The position numbers and the translations under genes were made by a program. The notes under the pieces were generated by a model. That model saw only the letters and a program-made list of their open reading frames with translations, searched no databases and was not told where the DNA came from. Shown piece by piece: positions 1 through 9,142 of a DNA stretch of 64,000 nt. The first letter of the stretch is position 1; each line of letters starts with the position of its first letter. Origin of the DNA: Solirubrobacter phytolaccae (GTDB lineage Bacteria > Actinomycetota > Thermoleophilia > Solirubrobacterales > Solirubrobacteraceae); assembly GCF_027587195.1 (NCBI RefSeq), contig NZ_JAPDDP010000033.1:1-64000 (forward strand), read 5' to 3'.

Positions 1-547
1 CGGCGGGGTACCGCGCGCCGTCTTTGATCGGCCCGCGCGGGCCATTGGTCATGGTCAGCGGCGCCGGCGGCGCGCCCAAGCCGAGCCGGGCGAGGATCGC
101 GGCGGCGTCGGCCGGCGCGGGCTTGCCGCACAGCTTCGCGGCGAGCACGCCGGCGAGGCCCTGCACGTCGGCCTTGCCCGCCACGCGCTTGGCCAGGAGC
201 TTGTCCAGCCCGGAGCACGCGGGCGCCTTGCCACCGCCGTCGAGCGCGGCCGCGACCGTCTTGAAGCCCTTGACCTTGCCCTTGAGCGTGAGCACGACCT
301 TCCCTCCCGTGGCCGCGCCACGCGGACGCACGACGGCGACGGCGAGCTTGCCGCCCTTCACCCCACCGGCGACGGTCACGCCGGCCGGCGCGGACTTGAC
401 CTTCACGCTCTTGACGCCGGACGCGAAGGTCACGGCGACCTGGCCTTCGGCGGGCAACGCGAGCGACTTCGAGGCCGCCTGCGCGGCCGAGCTGGATATC
501 AGCAGGACACCGAGTGACGCGATGAGGAGGCGGAGAGCGGGGAGCAT
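1..547 (-). CDS. Secreted protein, C-terminus beyond window edge
   Basis: The reading frame opens at an ATG at 547 and runs off the left edge without a stop, so at least 182 residues are present. It begins with a clear Sec signal peptide (MLPALRLLIASLGVLLISSS, cleavage near AQAA) followed by a small Ala/Gly/Lys/Val-rich beta-type region and then an alpha-rich segment with two cysteines (APACSGL and AKLCGKP). I recognise no family. No Shine-Dalgarno precedes the ATG; a TAGCGT -10-like hexamer (556-561 on this strand) lies 8 nt upstream, which would fit a leaderless transcript. The gene is divergent from the M14 carboxypeptidase. Export is confident, function unknown. Confidence 0.7.
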   Translation of the reverse strand, partial: MLPALRLLIASLGVLLISSSAAQAASKSLALPAEGQVAVTFASGVKSVKVKSAPAGVTVAGGVKGGKLAVAVVRPRGAATGGKVVLTLKGKVKGFKTVAAALDGGGKAPACSGLDKLLAKRVAGKADVQGLAGVLAAKLCGKPAPADAAAILARLGLGAPPAPLTMTNGPRGPIKDGARYPA

Positions 548-602
548 GGCCGGCGACGCTACGGTCAAGGCCCCGTGCGCACATCAGGGAACCCCCTAGT
601 GA

Positions 603-665
603 GCGAGTGTTGAGTGACCTCCACACTCATTTACCGCTAATCCGATCGGGTTTATGTATTTATCT
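603..665 (+). promoter_or_regulatory. AT-rich promoter region of the M14 peptidase gene
   Basis: This is one of the few AT-rich stretches in the window. It carries an inverted repeat (GAGTGT at 605-610, ACACTC at 623-628) and T/A-rich candidates for a -10 element around 650-662. It sits between two divergent genes for secreted proteins. Promoter assignment is an inference from composition and position. Confidence 0.3.
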
Positions 666-700
666 CCCCCGTCCGTTTGAGAACGAGGGGGTCATCCATC

Positions 701-3700
701 TTGCGCACCCGCGCATTCGCGGCGTCCGTCGCCGCACTTCTACTGTCCGCGAGCCCAGCGCTTGCGTCCAGCCCAGCCGACGAGAAGCTCCAGCCGTACG
801 AGGCGACCGTGTCGCGCGCCGAGGCCGGCATCGTCGCCGACTCGGGCATCGAGCTCGACCACGCCGGCTTCAAAGCCGGCGTCCTCGGCGAGCAGAAGCT
901 CGAGATCGCCATCACCAAGAGTCAGGCCGCCGCGCTGGAAGCCCAGGGCATCGCGCTGACCGAGCAGGTGCTGGACAAGCCGGGCGTCGTCGCCACCGGC
1001 GGCGACAGCCCGAACCCGTACTACGACGTCTTCCGCAGCTACTCCGAGCCGGGCGGCATCGCGGACGAGCTGCGCGCGCAGGCGGCCGCCAACCGCGACG
1101 TCGCGAAGGTCGTGGAGATCGGCAAGTCGCTGCTCGGCAAGCCGATCCTCGCCATCAAGATCACCGACAACGCCCGCAACGTCGCCGACGGCTCGCGCCC
1201 CGCGGTGCTCTTCGGCGCCATCAACCACGCGCGCGAGTGGATCGCCGCGGAGGTCGCCCGCCGCGAGGCGAAGTGGTTCCTCCAGCACAAGAACGACCCG
1301 CGCGTCGCCGAGCTGCTCAAGACGACCGAGATCTGGGTCCTGCCGGTCTTCAACCCCGACGGCTACGACTACACGTTCACCTGCGGCACGGGCGCGACCG
1401 TCGCGCTCTGCGGCCCGGGCGCGGCGAACTCCAACCGCCTGTGGCGCAAGACGCTGCGTGACAACAACAACGACGGCATCTTCGGCAACGCCGGCGACGG
1501 CGTCGATCCCAACCGCAACTTCCCCGAGCAGTGGGCGCTCGACAACGAGGGCTCCAACCCCTCCCCCTCGGCCGAGGACTACCGCGGCCCGTACGCGAAC
1601 TCGGAGCCCGAGAACGCGGCATACGACCGCTTCCTGAAGAAGATCAAGCCGGTCTACAACCTCAACTACCACTCGGCCGCGCAGCTGCTGAACGCCTCCT
1701 TCGGCTTCATCACCAACCGCCCGTCCGACGACGACACGCTCTCGCGCGCGATCAGCGGCACCGACGGCGACGCCGCGGTCGACCCGTACACGCCGCAGCA
1801 GGCCTCCGAGCTCTACGTCACCCACGGCGAGACCGTCGACTGGGCGTACTTCCAGCACGGCACGATCGGCTTCACCCCCGAGCTGGACACGGCCGCCACC
1901 GCGGGCGCGTCGGGCAGCTCGTTCGTCTTCCCGGACGACGAGACCAAGGTCCGGGCGGTGTTCGACAAGAACCTCGACCTGGCGCTTAACCTCGTCAACT
2001 CGGCGACCCACGTGGATCGCCCCTCGAACTTCACGCAGGACCCGGCGGAGTACCAGGTCAAGCCGACCGTCGACATCCAGCCGACGAAGTTCGACGTGTC
2101 CTACGGCGGCCCGCAGATCGTCGAGGCGATCGTGCGCCGCTCGCTCGGCAACGTCGACGTCTCGGCCACGATCTCCGGCCCGGGCGGCACCTCCCGCTCG
2201 CAGCTGCTGCGCGCGACGCCGTACCTCGGCGGCGAGCGCTACGGCGACGTGCCCGGCGCGTACTTCCAGCGCGTGCGGGTCACGCTGCCGGAGAACTGGA
2301 ACACGGCGGCGGCGCCGCGCGTGCCGACCGTCGGCGACACCGTCGCGGTCACCGTCCGCGCGGGCGGTCAGCAGCAGCGCTTCTCCTACCGCATCGCCTC
2401 CACGCAGCAGGACAAGACCAAGCAGCGCGTGCTGGTGGTCGCGGCGGAGGACTACACCGGCACCTCGCCGAATCGCAAGGCCGGCTACGCCACGGCGCCG
2501 CGCTACCTGCAGCAGCACGTGGACGCGCTGAAGGCCGCGGGCTACGAGGTCGACACGTTCAACACGGACGCGCCGCCGCTGAACGCCGTCGGCGTCCCGG
2601 GGCAGCGCAACCCGACCTTCCTCGGCGTCTTCTCGCACTTCGACGCCGTCGACTACTACACGGGCGACGACTACGTCCCGCAGGAGCCCGCGGAGACCAA
2701 CCCGCGCTACCTGAGCACGGCGACGGCCTTCACCGGCTCCAACGTGGTCGCCTCGTGGGCGGTCAAGGGCTGGTTCGAGCTGCGCGACTACCTCAATGAG
2801 GGCGGCAAGGCCGTGCTCGACGGGCGCAACGTGAACACCACGTTCGCGTCGACGAGCACGTCGCTGACGGCGTACTCGAGCTTCCAGTTCTACGCCGACC
2901 CGCTGTACGGCTTCAACTACCCGCCCAACGGTGGCGGCGACGACGACCGCCCGGGCACGGCCTACCTGCGCCCGCACGACGTCAACAACGACATCGAGCA
3001 GTACTTCTTCGGCGTCGGCTCGCGGGCCGGCGGCTACGGCTCGACCACCTACAACGCCGCGGCGGTCGGCCCGGTGGGCAGCGGCATCTTCGCCGGCGTG
3101 GCGCCGTTCACCGTCGACACGGCGGCGGGCGACGACCCGAACACCGACGCGGCCGGCACCACCGCGGTCCCGCGCGCGAAGTCGGTCACCCGTCTGCGCA
3201 CGCTCTCGAGCATCACCTCGCAGCAGCCGCTGCGCCAGGAGCGCGCCGAGCTCGACGTCCAGACGACGCCGGCCCAGGCGTCCAATGGCGGCGTGGCGGT
3301 CTCCACCCGTGACACGATCACGTTCGGCTTCGGCCTCGAGCAGGTCGACCAGGCGACGCGCGAGACGCTGGTCGCCCGCGCGTTCGGCTACCTCCTGCCG
3401 ACGGCCGCCGACACGACGGCGCCGGTGGGCGACTTCACCTACCCGGCGGCCAACGCCTCGATCGGCTCCAACAGCCCGGTCGACGCCGAGGTCCAGGGCT
3501 ACGACGAGCGGGGCGACATCAAGGAGGCCCGCTACTACGTCAACGGCACGCTGATCACGACCGACAAGTCGTTCCCGTTCCAGTTCCGCTACTGGCCGAC
3601 GGCGGCGCAGTCGAACACGACGCTCACGCTCAAGGCCGAGCTCGAGGACAAGGCGGGCAACGTCAAGGCCGTCGAGCGCCCGGTGCGCATCGTGGCCGAG

Positions 3701-4405
3701 ACGCGGCTCGTCGAGGCGCCGCTCCCGGCGAACCCGCCGACGCTGACCGGCTCCCCGACGGTCGGCTCGGCGCTGACCGTGGTCAACGGCGGCTTCCTGA
3801 ACAACCCGGCGTCGACGACGGTCGAATGGCTGCGGGACGGCGACGTGATCGCCGGCGCTTCGCAGTCGAGCTACACGCTCACCACCAGCGACCTCGGGCA
3901 CCTGGTGAGCGCCCGCATCATCGCCGCCAACACGGCGGGCGACGCGGACGCGACGACCAAGGGCCTGTACGTGTCCGCGGCGTCGAGCGGGGCCACCGGT
4001 CCGCAGGGCCCGGCCGGTCCGACGGGCCCGACGGGTCCGACGGGCGCCACCGGTGCGACGGGCGCGACCGGGGCCACGGGTCCGGCGGGTCCGATCGGCG
4101 CCACCGGCCCGGCCGGCCCGAAGGGTGACAAGGGCGAGAAGGGCGACACGCCGAACGTGCGCGTCACCTGCGACCTGTCCTCCGACGGGCGCTCGATCGT
4201 CTGCACGATCACCGCGGTCTCCCCCGCGTCGAGCAGCGCGAAGCTGTCCGGCACGGCGAAGATCTCCGGCGCGAAGACCACTAAGCGCTGGAGCGGCAAG
4301 GGCCGCGTGAAGGTCACCCTGAAGTCGACCAAGCGCCTGAAGAAGGCGCCCAAGGTCGTGATCCGCGTGGGCAAGACCGCCAAGACGGTCCAGGCCAAGC
4401 GGTAG
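701..4405 (+). CDS. Secreted M14-family zinc carboxypeptidase with collagen-like segment
   Basis: Peptidase family M14 (zinc carboxypeptidase), about 1234 residues, exported. A TTG at 701 is chosen over the TTG at 677 because GAGGGG ends 10 nt before it and the signal peptide (AAVAALLL-type core ending SPALASS) then starts properly. Zinc ligands are H176 and E179 in NHAREW and H324 in NYHSAAQ; the catalytic glutamate is E394 in FTPELDT; substrate-binding NPDGY and NRN motifs lie between. The catalytic domain fills roughly residues 110-450. It is followed by beta-rich regions, an Ig-like segment near 920, a 17-triplet Gly-X-Y stretch (1097-1149) and a basic C-terminal beta domain ending at the last residue. 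It probably digests protein or peptides outside the cell; the tail may hold it at the surface (inference). It abuts a tiny convergent gene one base downstream. Confidence 0.92.
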   Translation: MRTRAFAASVAALLLSASPALASSPADEKLQPYEATVSRAEAGIVADSGIELDHAGFKAGVLGEQKLEIAITKSQAAALEAQGIALTEQVLDKPGVVATGGDSPNPYYDVFRSYSEPGGIADELRAQAAANRDVAKVVEIGKSLLGKPILAIKITDNARNVADGSRPAVLFGAINHAREWIAAEVARREAKWFLQHKNDPRVAELLKTTEIWVLPVFNPDGYDYTFTCGTGATVALCGPGAANSNRLWRKTLRDNNNDGIFGNAGDGVDPNRNFPEQWALDNEGSNPSPSAEDYRGPYANSEPENAAYDRFLKKIKPVYNLNYHSAAQLLNASFGFITNRPSDDDTLSRAISGTDGDAAVDPYTPQQASELYVTHGETVDWAYFQHGTIGFTPELDTAATAGASGSSFVFPDDETKVRAVFDKNLDLALNLVNSATHVDRPSNFTQDPAEYQVKPTVDIQPTKFDVSYGGPQIVEAIVRRSLGNVDVSATISGPGGTSRSQLLRATPYLGGERYGDVPGAYFQRVRVTLPENWNTAAAPRVPTVGDTVAVTVRAGGQQQRFSYRIASTQQDKTKQRVLVVAAEDYTGTSPNRKAGYATAPRYLQQHVDALKAAGYEVDTFNTDAPPLNAVGVPGQRNPTFLGVFSHFDAVDYYTGDDYVPQEPAETNPRYLSTATAFTGSNVVASWAVKGWFELRDYLNEGGKAVLDGRNVNTTFASTSTSLTAYSSFQFYADPLYGFNYPPNGGGDDDRPGTAYLRPHDVNNDIEQYFFGVGSRAGGYGSTTYNAAAVGPVGSGIFAGVAPFTVDTAAGDDPNTDAAGTTAVPRAKSVTRLRTLSSITSQQPLRQERAELDVQTTPAQASNGGVAVSTRDTITFGFGLEQVDQATRETLVARAFGYLLPTAADTTAPVGDFTYPAANASIGSNSPVDAEVQGYDERGDIKEARYYVNGTLITTDKSFPFQFRYWPTAAQSNTTLTLKAELEDKAGNVKAVERPVRIVAETRLVEAPLPANPPTLTGSPTVGSALTVVNGGFLNNPASTTVEWLRDGDVIAGASQSSYTLTTSDLGHLVSARIIAANTAGDADATTKGLYVSAASSGATGPQGPAGPTGPTGPTGATGATGATGATGPAGPIGATGPAGPKGDKGEKGDTPNVRVTCDLSSDGRSIVCTITAVSPASSSAKLSGTAKISGAKTTKRWSGKGRVKVTLKSTKRLKKAPKVVIRVGKTAKTVQAKR
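3989..4147 (+). repeat. Collagen-like Gly-X-Y coding repeat
   Basis: Seventeen consecutive Gly-X-Y triplets plus a final Gly-Asp are encoded in frame within the M14 carboxypeptidase. Most are GAT, GPT or GPA, and the end switches to charged GPK-GDK-GEK. The DNA is correspondingly repetitive. It separates the Ig-like region from the basic C-terminal domain, so it would act as a stiff triple-helical stalk if the protein trimerises. Confidence 0.95.
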
Positions 4406-4564
4406 CTAGGTGCGCGGGCGGAAGCTCGCGTAGGCCCCGGAGTGGAACGCGGCGAAGGTCTTCGCCGCGTCCGGGGTCATTCCCAGGTGGACGAGGTGCT
4501 GAGCGGCCTCGCGGTCGTCGAGCGGGGCGCCCTTCGGCGCCTTGTCTTCCTGGGGCTCCGGCAT
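4406..4564 (-). CDS. Small conserved-looking protein, 52 aa
   Basis: ATG at 4564 to TAG at 4408-4406, 52 residues, charged N-terminus, core MTPDAAKTFAAFHSG, basic end. A second 50-residue protein in this window (7283-7435) shares the same layout and the TFxxFHSG signature, which is the main reason to believe both are real. No Shine-Dalgarno is visible; a TAACGT hexamer ends 7 nt before the ATG, consistent with a leaderless mRNA. It is convergent with the M14 gene (stops adjacent) and divergent from the cobalamin-binding gene. Function unknown. Confidence 0.55.
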   Translation of the reverse strand: MPEPQEDKAPKGAPLDDREAAQHLVHLGMTPDAAKTFAAFHSGAYASFRPRT

Positions 4565-4634
4565 GTTTGTGACGTTACGCCCATGGGCTTTCGACCGACA
4601 CTGGCCAGAAGTCCGGGGTTATATTCCGAGCCGG

Positions 4635-5285
4635 GTGAGCCTGGACGAGCATCGCGATGTGTTTCTCGACGCCCTGCTGGCCCGCGACTCCGCTCGCGCG
4701 CGGCGGGTCGTCGAAGTCGCGCTCGAGCAGGGCTTCCCGGTCCCGGACCTGTACCTCTCCGTGCTCGACCCCGCCCTGCGCGAAGTCGGGCACCGCTGGG
4801 CGATGGGCGCGCTCAACATCGCCGAGGAGCACTACGCGACCGCGATCGCGCAGTCGATCCTCGACGGGCTCTCACGCCGCCTCTCGCGCGCGGCGCGCGA
4901 CGGACGGCTCGCGGTGGTCACCGGAACGCCCGGTGAGCAGCACGCGCTGGGCGCTCGGATGGTCGGCGACTTCCTCGAGGCCGACGGCTGGGAGGTGATC
5001 CAGCTCGGGGCGGGCGTACCCGCCGCGGACCTGCTCGCGCTGGTCGAGCACGAGCAGCCGGATCTGGTCGCGCTCTCCACCGCCACGGCGGGCGCGCTGG
5101 ACGGCGTGGCCGAGGTCCTGGGCGGGCTCGCGGCTCTTTCTCCGCGGCCGTTCGTGGTCGCCGGCGGGCAGTTCTGGACCGCCCACACGCGGGCCACGGC
5201 GCTGGAGCTCGGGGCCGATCACGTGGAGCAGGATCCGCGGGCGCTGGTCGCCGAGCTCTACGAGCGGATCCCGCCACCCGGTTGA
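4635..5285 (+). CDS. CarH-like cobalamin-binding domain protein without HTH
   Basis: About 216 residues from a GTG at 4635. The first ~85 residues form the helical cap of B12-binding proteins and contain W55-x9-E65-H66 (RWAMGALNIAEEH), the signature of the adenosylcobalamin light-sensor CarH. The Rossmann-like half follows, with the E-x-H-x-x-G cobalamin motif at 101-106 (GEQHALG) and a second loop around VALSTATAGA. CarH normally has an N-terminal MerR-type DNA-binding domain; here there is none, and upstream in-frame sequence overlaps the divergent small gene and does not encode one. A TATATT box lies 9 nt before the GTG, suggesting a nearly leaderless start. The protein could be a B12/light sensor acting through a partner, or a corrinoid protein. 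Family confident, role inferred. Confidence 0.85.
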   Translation: MSLDEHRDVFLDALLARDSARARRVVEVALEQGFPVPDLYLSVLDPALREVGHRWAMGALNIAEEHYATAIAQSILDGLSRRLSRAARDGRLAVVTGTPGEQHALGARMVGDFLEADGWEVIQLGAGVPAADLLALVEHEQPDLVALSTATAGALDGVAEVLGGLAALSPRPFVVAGGQFWTAHTRATALELGADHVEQDPRALVAELYERIPPPG

Positions 5286-5307
5286 GTGCGTATGGACATC
5301 CGTCCGC

Positions 5308-5336
5308 TTGTCTCACCCCTGACTCATCTGTAGCGT
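5308..5336 (+). promoter_or_regulatory. Putative promoter of the M1 peptidase gene
   Basis: TTGTCT (5308-5313) and TAGCGT (5331-5336) are separated by exactly 17 bp, the canonical spacing for a sigma-70-type promoter. This gives a leader of about 50 nt before the ATG at 5393. Confidence 0.45.
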
Positions 5337-5392
5337 CGTCGCCCTACGGCGCGTGCGCAGGGTTCGCACGCATCCACGGATGGAGGGTTTGT

Positions 5393-7255
5393 ATGAGGGG
5401 TCGGCCTTTGGCCATCGTCGGAGGACTGCTCGCCAGCCTGGCGCTCACGGCGCCGGCGTACGCGCAACAGTTCACCCCCGGCTCGCGGAGCCTGGGAGAC
5501 CGCCTGATGCCCGCACTGGGCAACGGCGGCTACGACGCGCTGCACTACACCAACACGTTCAAGTACGACCCGGTCGCGAACTCGATGCTGCCGGGCTCGC
5601 AGAGCGAGATCACGATCAAGGCGACGCAGAACCTGAGCGAGTTCGCGCTCGACCTGCGTGCCTATGTCGTGTCCGAGGTCACGATCGACGGGGTGCCCGC
5701 GGGCGTCGCGCGCGCGGCGAACGACAAGCTCGTCGTCACGCCCGCCGCCGGCATCGTCAACGGCCGTGAGTTCAAGGTCCTCGTCAAGTTCACCGGCACG
5801 CCGCTGGAGATCGAGGACCCGGACGGCTCGTTCGAGGGCTGGTCGCGGATCGCCACCGGCGGGTTCGTCGTCAACGAGCCGCAGGGCGCGATGGGCTGGT
5901 TCCCGAGCAACAACTACCCGAGCGACAAGGCGACCTACGACTACAAGGTCACGATCCCGGCCACGCACACCAACGTGTCCAACGGCGAGCTGACCTCCCG
6001 CGTGGACAACGGTGACGGCACCCACACGTGGAACTGGTCGATGGGCTACCCCACGGCGACGTACCTGACGACGTCGACCGTCGGCGTCTTCGACTACCGC
6101 AAGTGGGACGCGCCGCAGGGTTCCGCGCTCGGCCGCAGCGGCCGGCCGCTGGAGATCTACGACGCTTGGGAGAGCGCGCTTCCCGCCGCCACCAAGACGT
6201 CGATCACGAACGCCGCCAACCGCCAGCCCGAGATCATCAAGTGGATGTCGGAGCAGATCGGCCGCCCGTACCCGTACGAGTCGCACGGCACGGTCACGCA
6301 CCGCACGAGCCTCGGCTACGCGCTCGAGTCCTCGACCAAGTCGCACTTCGGCGGCGGCAGCATCAGCGTGGGCACCCTCGCCCATGAGATCGCCCACCAG
6401 TGGTTCGGCAACGCCGTCGGCCCGCAGACGTGGGAGGAGATCTGGTTCAACGAGGGCTGGGCCACGTGGTGGGCCTGGTACTTCGCCAACAAGCTCAACG
6501 GCAGCGCGACGACGACGGCGCAGCAGTTCACGAACAACTACAACTCGACCTCCCAGCCCGCGCGCTGGAACACGGCGCCGGCGACGCTCGCGAGCGGGGC
6601 GAACCTGTTCGACACGTTCCCGGTCTACACCCGCCCGGCGTTGATGCTCGAGGCCTACCGCCAGATCGTCGGCGACGCGGCGTTCTTCGGCTTCCAGCGC
6701 GCCCTGCTCGACGAGCACGGCAACGGGGACATCAACATCAACGAGTTCATCGCGCTCGCCAAGAAGGTCGCCACCCAGCAGGCCGGCTTCGACGCCACGA
6801 ACGTCGGCAAGCTCGACACGTTCTTCACCCAGTGGCTGAAGACCGCGAGCAAGCCGACGATGACGCCGTCGAACTTCTTCCTGAGCTCGTCCTTCCCGGG
6901 CAACGTCTCCGGCACCGTGCCGGCGACGCTGTCGCTCACGCTGGGCACCGTGCCGAGCCTCGGCGCGTTCGTCCCGGGCGTCGCGAAGGAGTACACCTCG
7001 TCCACGAAGGCCAACGTCGTCAGCACCGCGGGCGACGCGACCCTCGCGGTGAGCGAGCCCGGCCACCTGGCCAACGGCGCGTTCACGCTGCCCGAGCCGC
7101 TCCGCGTCGAGCTCAGCAAGACGAGCTGGACCGGCCCGGTCTCCAACGACGAAGTCACCGTGACGTTCAAGCAGCTCATCAAGGCCACGGACGCCCTGCG
7201 CACCGGCGCCTACTCGAAGACGCTGACCTTCACGCTCTCGACGACCACGCCGTAA
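5393..7255 (+). CDS. Secreted M1-family metallopeptidase
   Basis: Peptidase family M1 (aminopeptidase N-like), 620 residues. The ATG at 5393 is preceded by GGAGG at 5382-5386 and opens a classical signal peptide (MRGRPLAIVGG...APAYAQQ). An N-terminal beta domain covers about residues 45-240. The gluzincin site is H331-E332-x-x-H335 (HEIAHQWFG) with the third zinc ligand E354 (WFNEGWATW), 18 residues after the HExxH as expected. The usual GxMEN exopeptidase motif is replaced by GYALES, as in many actinobacterial secreted relatives, so strict aminopeptidase activity is less certain. A C-terminal beta region follows near residue 490. It is the second exported metallopeptidase within 7 kb, and each is followed by one of two paralogous tiny antisense-strand genes. 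Confidence 0.92.
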   Translation: MRGRPLAIVGGLLASLALTAPAYAQQFTPGSRSLGDRLMPALGNGGYDALHYTNTFKYDPVANSMLPGSQSEITIKATQNLSEFALDLRAYVVSEVTIDGVPAGVARAANDKLVVTPAAGIVNGREFKVLVKFTGTPLEIEDPDGSFEGWSRIATGGFVVNEPQGAMGWFPSNNYPSDKATYDYKVTIPATHTNVSNGELTSRVDNGDGTHTWNWSMGYPTATYLTTSTVGVFDYRKWDAPQGSALGRSGRPLEIYDAWESALPAATKTSITNAANRQPEIIKWMSEQIGRPYPYESHGTVTHRTSLGYALESSTKSHFGGGSISVGTLAHEIAHQWFGNAVGPQTWEEIWFNEGWATWWAWYFANKLNGSATTTAQQFTNNYNSTSQPARWNTAPATLASGANLFDTFPVYTRPALMLEAYRQIVGDAAFFGFQRALLDEHGNGDININEFIALAKKVATQQAGFDATNVGKLDTFFTQWLKTASKPTMTPSNFFLSSSFPGNVSGTVPATLSLTLGTVPSLGAFVPGVAKEYTSSTKANVVSTAGDATLAVSEPGHLANGAFTLPEPLRVELSKTSWTGPVSNDEVTVTFKQLIKATDALRTGAYSKTLTFTLSTTTP

Positions 7256-7282
7256 GCGCCCGCTGAACGCTGTGCCGCGGCC

Positions 7283-7435
7283 CTATTCGGGGTCGCGGCG
7301 CAGCGCGCGCTTGCCCGAGTGGAAGTCCAGGAACGTCCGCGTGCTGTCGAGGCTCATCTTCGTGATCTCGGCCAGCCGCTCGACGTCCGTGTCGTCCTGC
7401 TGCGTGGTGTCCGGCTGCGGGTTCGGGGCGTCCAT
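7283..7435 (-). CDS. Small conserved-looking protein, 50 aa
   Basis: ATG at 7435 to TAG at 7285-7283. The 50 residues begin acidic and Gln-rich and contain MSLDSTRTFLDFHSG before a basic end. This matches the gene at 4406-4564 in length, order of charge and the TFxxFHSG signature. Like its relative it lies convergent to, and just beyond, a secreted metallopeptidase gene. No good Shine-Dalgarno is visible. Function unknown; the similarity between the two argues against chance. Confidence 0.55.
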   Translation of the reverse strand: MDAPNPQPDTTQQDDTDVERLAEITKMSLDSTRTFLDFHSGKRALRRDPE

Positions 7436-7485
7436 GTGCCCGGGTAATCGGCCGTTCCGTCCGAATCGCCGAATAGGTTCGCCGC

Positions 7486-7806
7486 GTGGCCGCGATGACC
7501 ATCTGCCCGCAGTGCGGGTCCAGCTTCCTGCAGCCCTTGCGCTGCGAGGCCAAGGGCTCGGACGTCCTACTCGTCGAGCTGCGCTGCTCCGAGTGCCAGG
7601 CCTGGCACAAGGAACCGCACACCCGCGCCGACATGAAGGAGCTGGATCGCCAACAGGCGGCGTTCCGCGCGACGATCGTGGACGGCTACGAGCGGTCGGT
7701 GGCCGAGAGCATGGAGGCGCTGGCGACGTGCTTCGGGCATGCGCTGGCCTTGGACCTGGTTACGGCTGACGATTTTCGGCCGCGCGGCGCGGCGCCTCGG
7801 GCCTAG
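7486..7806 (+). CDS. Zinc-ribbon protein, 106 aa
   Basis: GTG at 7486 (alternative ATG at 7495). Two CxxC pairs (C7/C10 in CPQCG and C34/C37 in CSECQ) form a zinc ribbon, followed by an alpha-helical region ending in ALDLVTADDF. A paralogue lies at 50819-51184 with identical 24-residue spacing between the two CxxC pairs and the same helical tail (LRCxEC..W, then AL..xLI.xxDF). The fold suggests a small nucleic-acid- or protein-binding factor; no specific function can be assigned. The palindromic element begins 3 bp after its stop. Confidence 0.75.
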   Translation: MAAMTICPQCGSSFLQPLRCEAKGSDVLLVELRCSECQAWHKEPHTRADMKELDRQQAAFRATIVDGYERSVAESMEALATCFGHALALDLVTADDFRPRGAAPRA

Positions 7807-7808
7807 CG

Positions 7809-8240
7809 GAGCTCAGCTCGTGTGGCGCGCCTCGGGCTGAGAGCGCGTCGTTCAACGGCCATCGAGGGGGGAATGGGAGTGCGCTCGTGATCACTTTGGT
7901 CCGCTCCACGTCCGGTCGACCAAGCTCGCGCAGGACCGCGCTCCGAACAAAGGGGGTGCGGTCGGAAAGCTTCCCCTGACGCAGCTTTCCGACCGCACCC
8001 CCTCTCCGCGCCCGTTCGTGGACCGGAAATCGATCACGCCGAGCCCAAGCGGCACGGCCGAGGGACGATCTCCGTGGCCCGTAACTGTCGGTAGGCCGGC
8101 ACGGCGCTCCTAGGGAACACCGTGCGGAGCCCGAGAGGCGCTGAGCTCGGGCGCGCGGGTGGCGCCAGAGCTCACTTCCCCCTCGGTGGGCCGTTGAACG
8201 ACGCGCTCTCAGCCCGAAGCGCGCCACCCGAGCTGAGCTC
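7809..8240. mobile_element. 432-bp palindromic MITE-like element, copy A
   Basis: This fills the non-coding gap between two convergent genes; I see no gene in it. Its ends are inverted repeats of about 65 bp (7809-7873 and 8176-8240) that match at nearly every position; the left arm starts GAGCTCAGCTCG and the right arm is its complement. In the middle is a perfect 20-bp stem (arms 7955-7974 and 7986-8005, loop about 11 nt) starting GGGGGTGCGGTC. The interior, about 300 bp, recurs at 43910-44225 in the same orientation relative to flanking genes. No transposase or target duplication is evident. It may be a non-autonomous element that also works as a bidirectional terminator. Alternatives are a structured RNA or a domesticated repeat family. 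Confidence 0.75.
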
Positions 8241-8248
8241 TACCCGCT

Positions 8249-9142
8249 CTACCCCGCCGTCGTAGCCGCCGGCAGCGCCCCCGCCGCCCGCAAAGCCGAC
8301 ACGATCGCCCGCGTCGCAGGCGACCGATTGAGCGTGTACAGGTGCACGCCCGGCGCGCCCTCGCTCAGCAGCTCCGCCGCCTGCGCCGTCGCGTAGGCCA
8401 CGCCGAGCTCGGCGACCGCGCGCGGGTCGTCCTGGCGTAGCTCCAGCTCGCGCCGCAGGGCGGTCGGGATTGTCGCGCCGCACAGCGAGGCCACGCGCTC
8501 GATCATGCTGGTGCTGGTGACCGGGATGATCCCGGGGAGCACCGGCACGTCGACGCCGCCCGCGCGGAGGCGCTCGACGTAGCGGCGGTAGTCGTCGTTG
8601 TCGAAGAACAGCTGCGTGACGAGCACGCTCACGCCGGCGTCGACCTTGGCGCGGATGTGCGCGAGGTCCTCCGCCCAGCCGCGGGAGTCCGGGTGCGGCT
8701 CCGGGTAGGCGGCGCCGAGCACGCAGAAGCCCGCCTCGGCGGCCAGCTCCGTGAGCTCCAGCGACGACTTCAGGCCGCCCTCGGGCGCGCGCCACGTCGA
8801 CTCGCCGCGCGGCGGGTCGCCGCGCAGGGCGAGCACGTTGTCCGCGCCGCCGGCCGCGGCCTCGGCCAGCAGCGCGACGAGCTCGTCGCGCGTGAAGCCG
8901 GTCGCGGTGACGTGCGGCACGGCCTCCAGGCCGCGCTCGCGCGCCAGCCGGCGCACGACGGCGAGGGTCAGGTCACGCGTGGAGCCGCCCGCGCCGCAGG
9001 TGACGGACACGAACGCCGGCTCGAGCGCCGCGAGCTCCTCGATCGCGCTCCAGAAGGAGAGCTCGGCCTCGACGGTGCGCGGCGGACCGAACTCGAACGA
9101 GACGATGGGCTCGGAGCCGAGCTGGGCGTCGATCCGGGTCAT
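8249..9142 (-). CDS. metF: Methylenetetrahydrofolate reductase
   Basis: Reduces 5,10-methylene-THF to 5-methyl-THF for methionine synthesis, using FAD. At 297 residues it is the usual bacterial MetF length and covers the whole TIM barrel. Family marks are SFEFGPP at residues ~15-21 with the catalytic glutamate, VSVTCGAGGST, the LALRGDPP loop, the EPHPDS segment and VTQLFFD. Its ATG overlaps the stop of the upstream MoaD/ThiS-like gene (ATGA), and that gene in turn overlaps thrC, so the three are translated as one coupled operon of threonine/methionine metabolism. Confidence 0.95.
   Translation of the reverse strand: MTRIDAQLGSEPIVSFEFGPPRTVEAELSFWSAIEELAALEPAFVSVTCGAGGSTRDLTLAVVRRLARERGLEAVPHVTATGFTRDELVALLAEAAAGGADNVLALRGDPPRGESTWRAPEGGLKSSLELTELAAEAGFCVLGAAYPEPHPDSRGWAEDLAHIRAKVDAGVSVLVTQLFFDNDDYRRYVERLRAGGVDVPVLPGIIPVTSTSMIERVASLCGATIPTALRRELELRQDDPRAVAELGVAYATAQAAELLSEGAPGVHLYTLNRSPATRAIVSALRAAGALPAATTAG

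Noticed and set aside
35-599. A plus-strand frame over the first gene
   Set aside because: The minus frame has a proper signal peptide and runs off the edge; the plus frame is Pro/Ala/Ser shadow.
740-3901. A 1053-residue minus-strand frame opposite the M14 peptidase
   Set aside because: Shadow composition with no motif; the plus strand has all M14 ligands.
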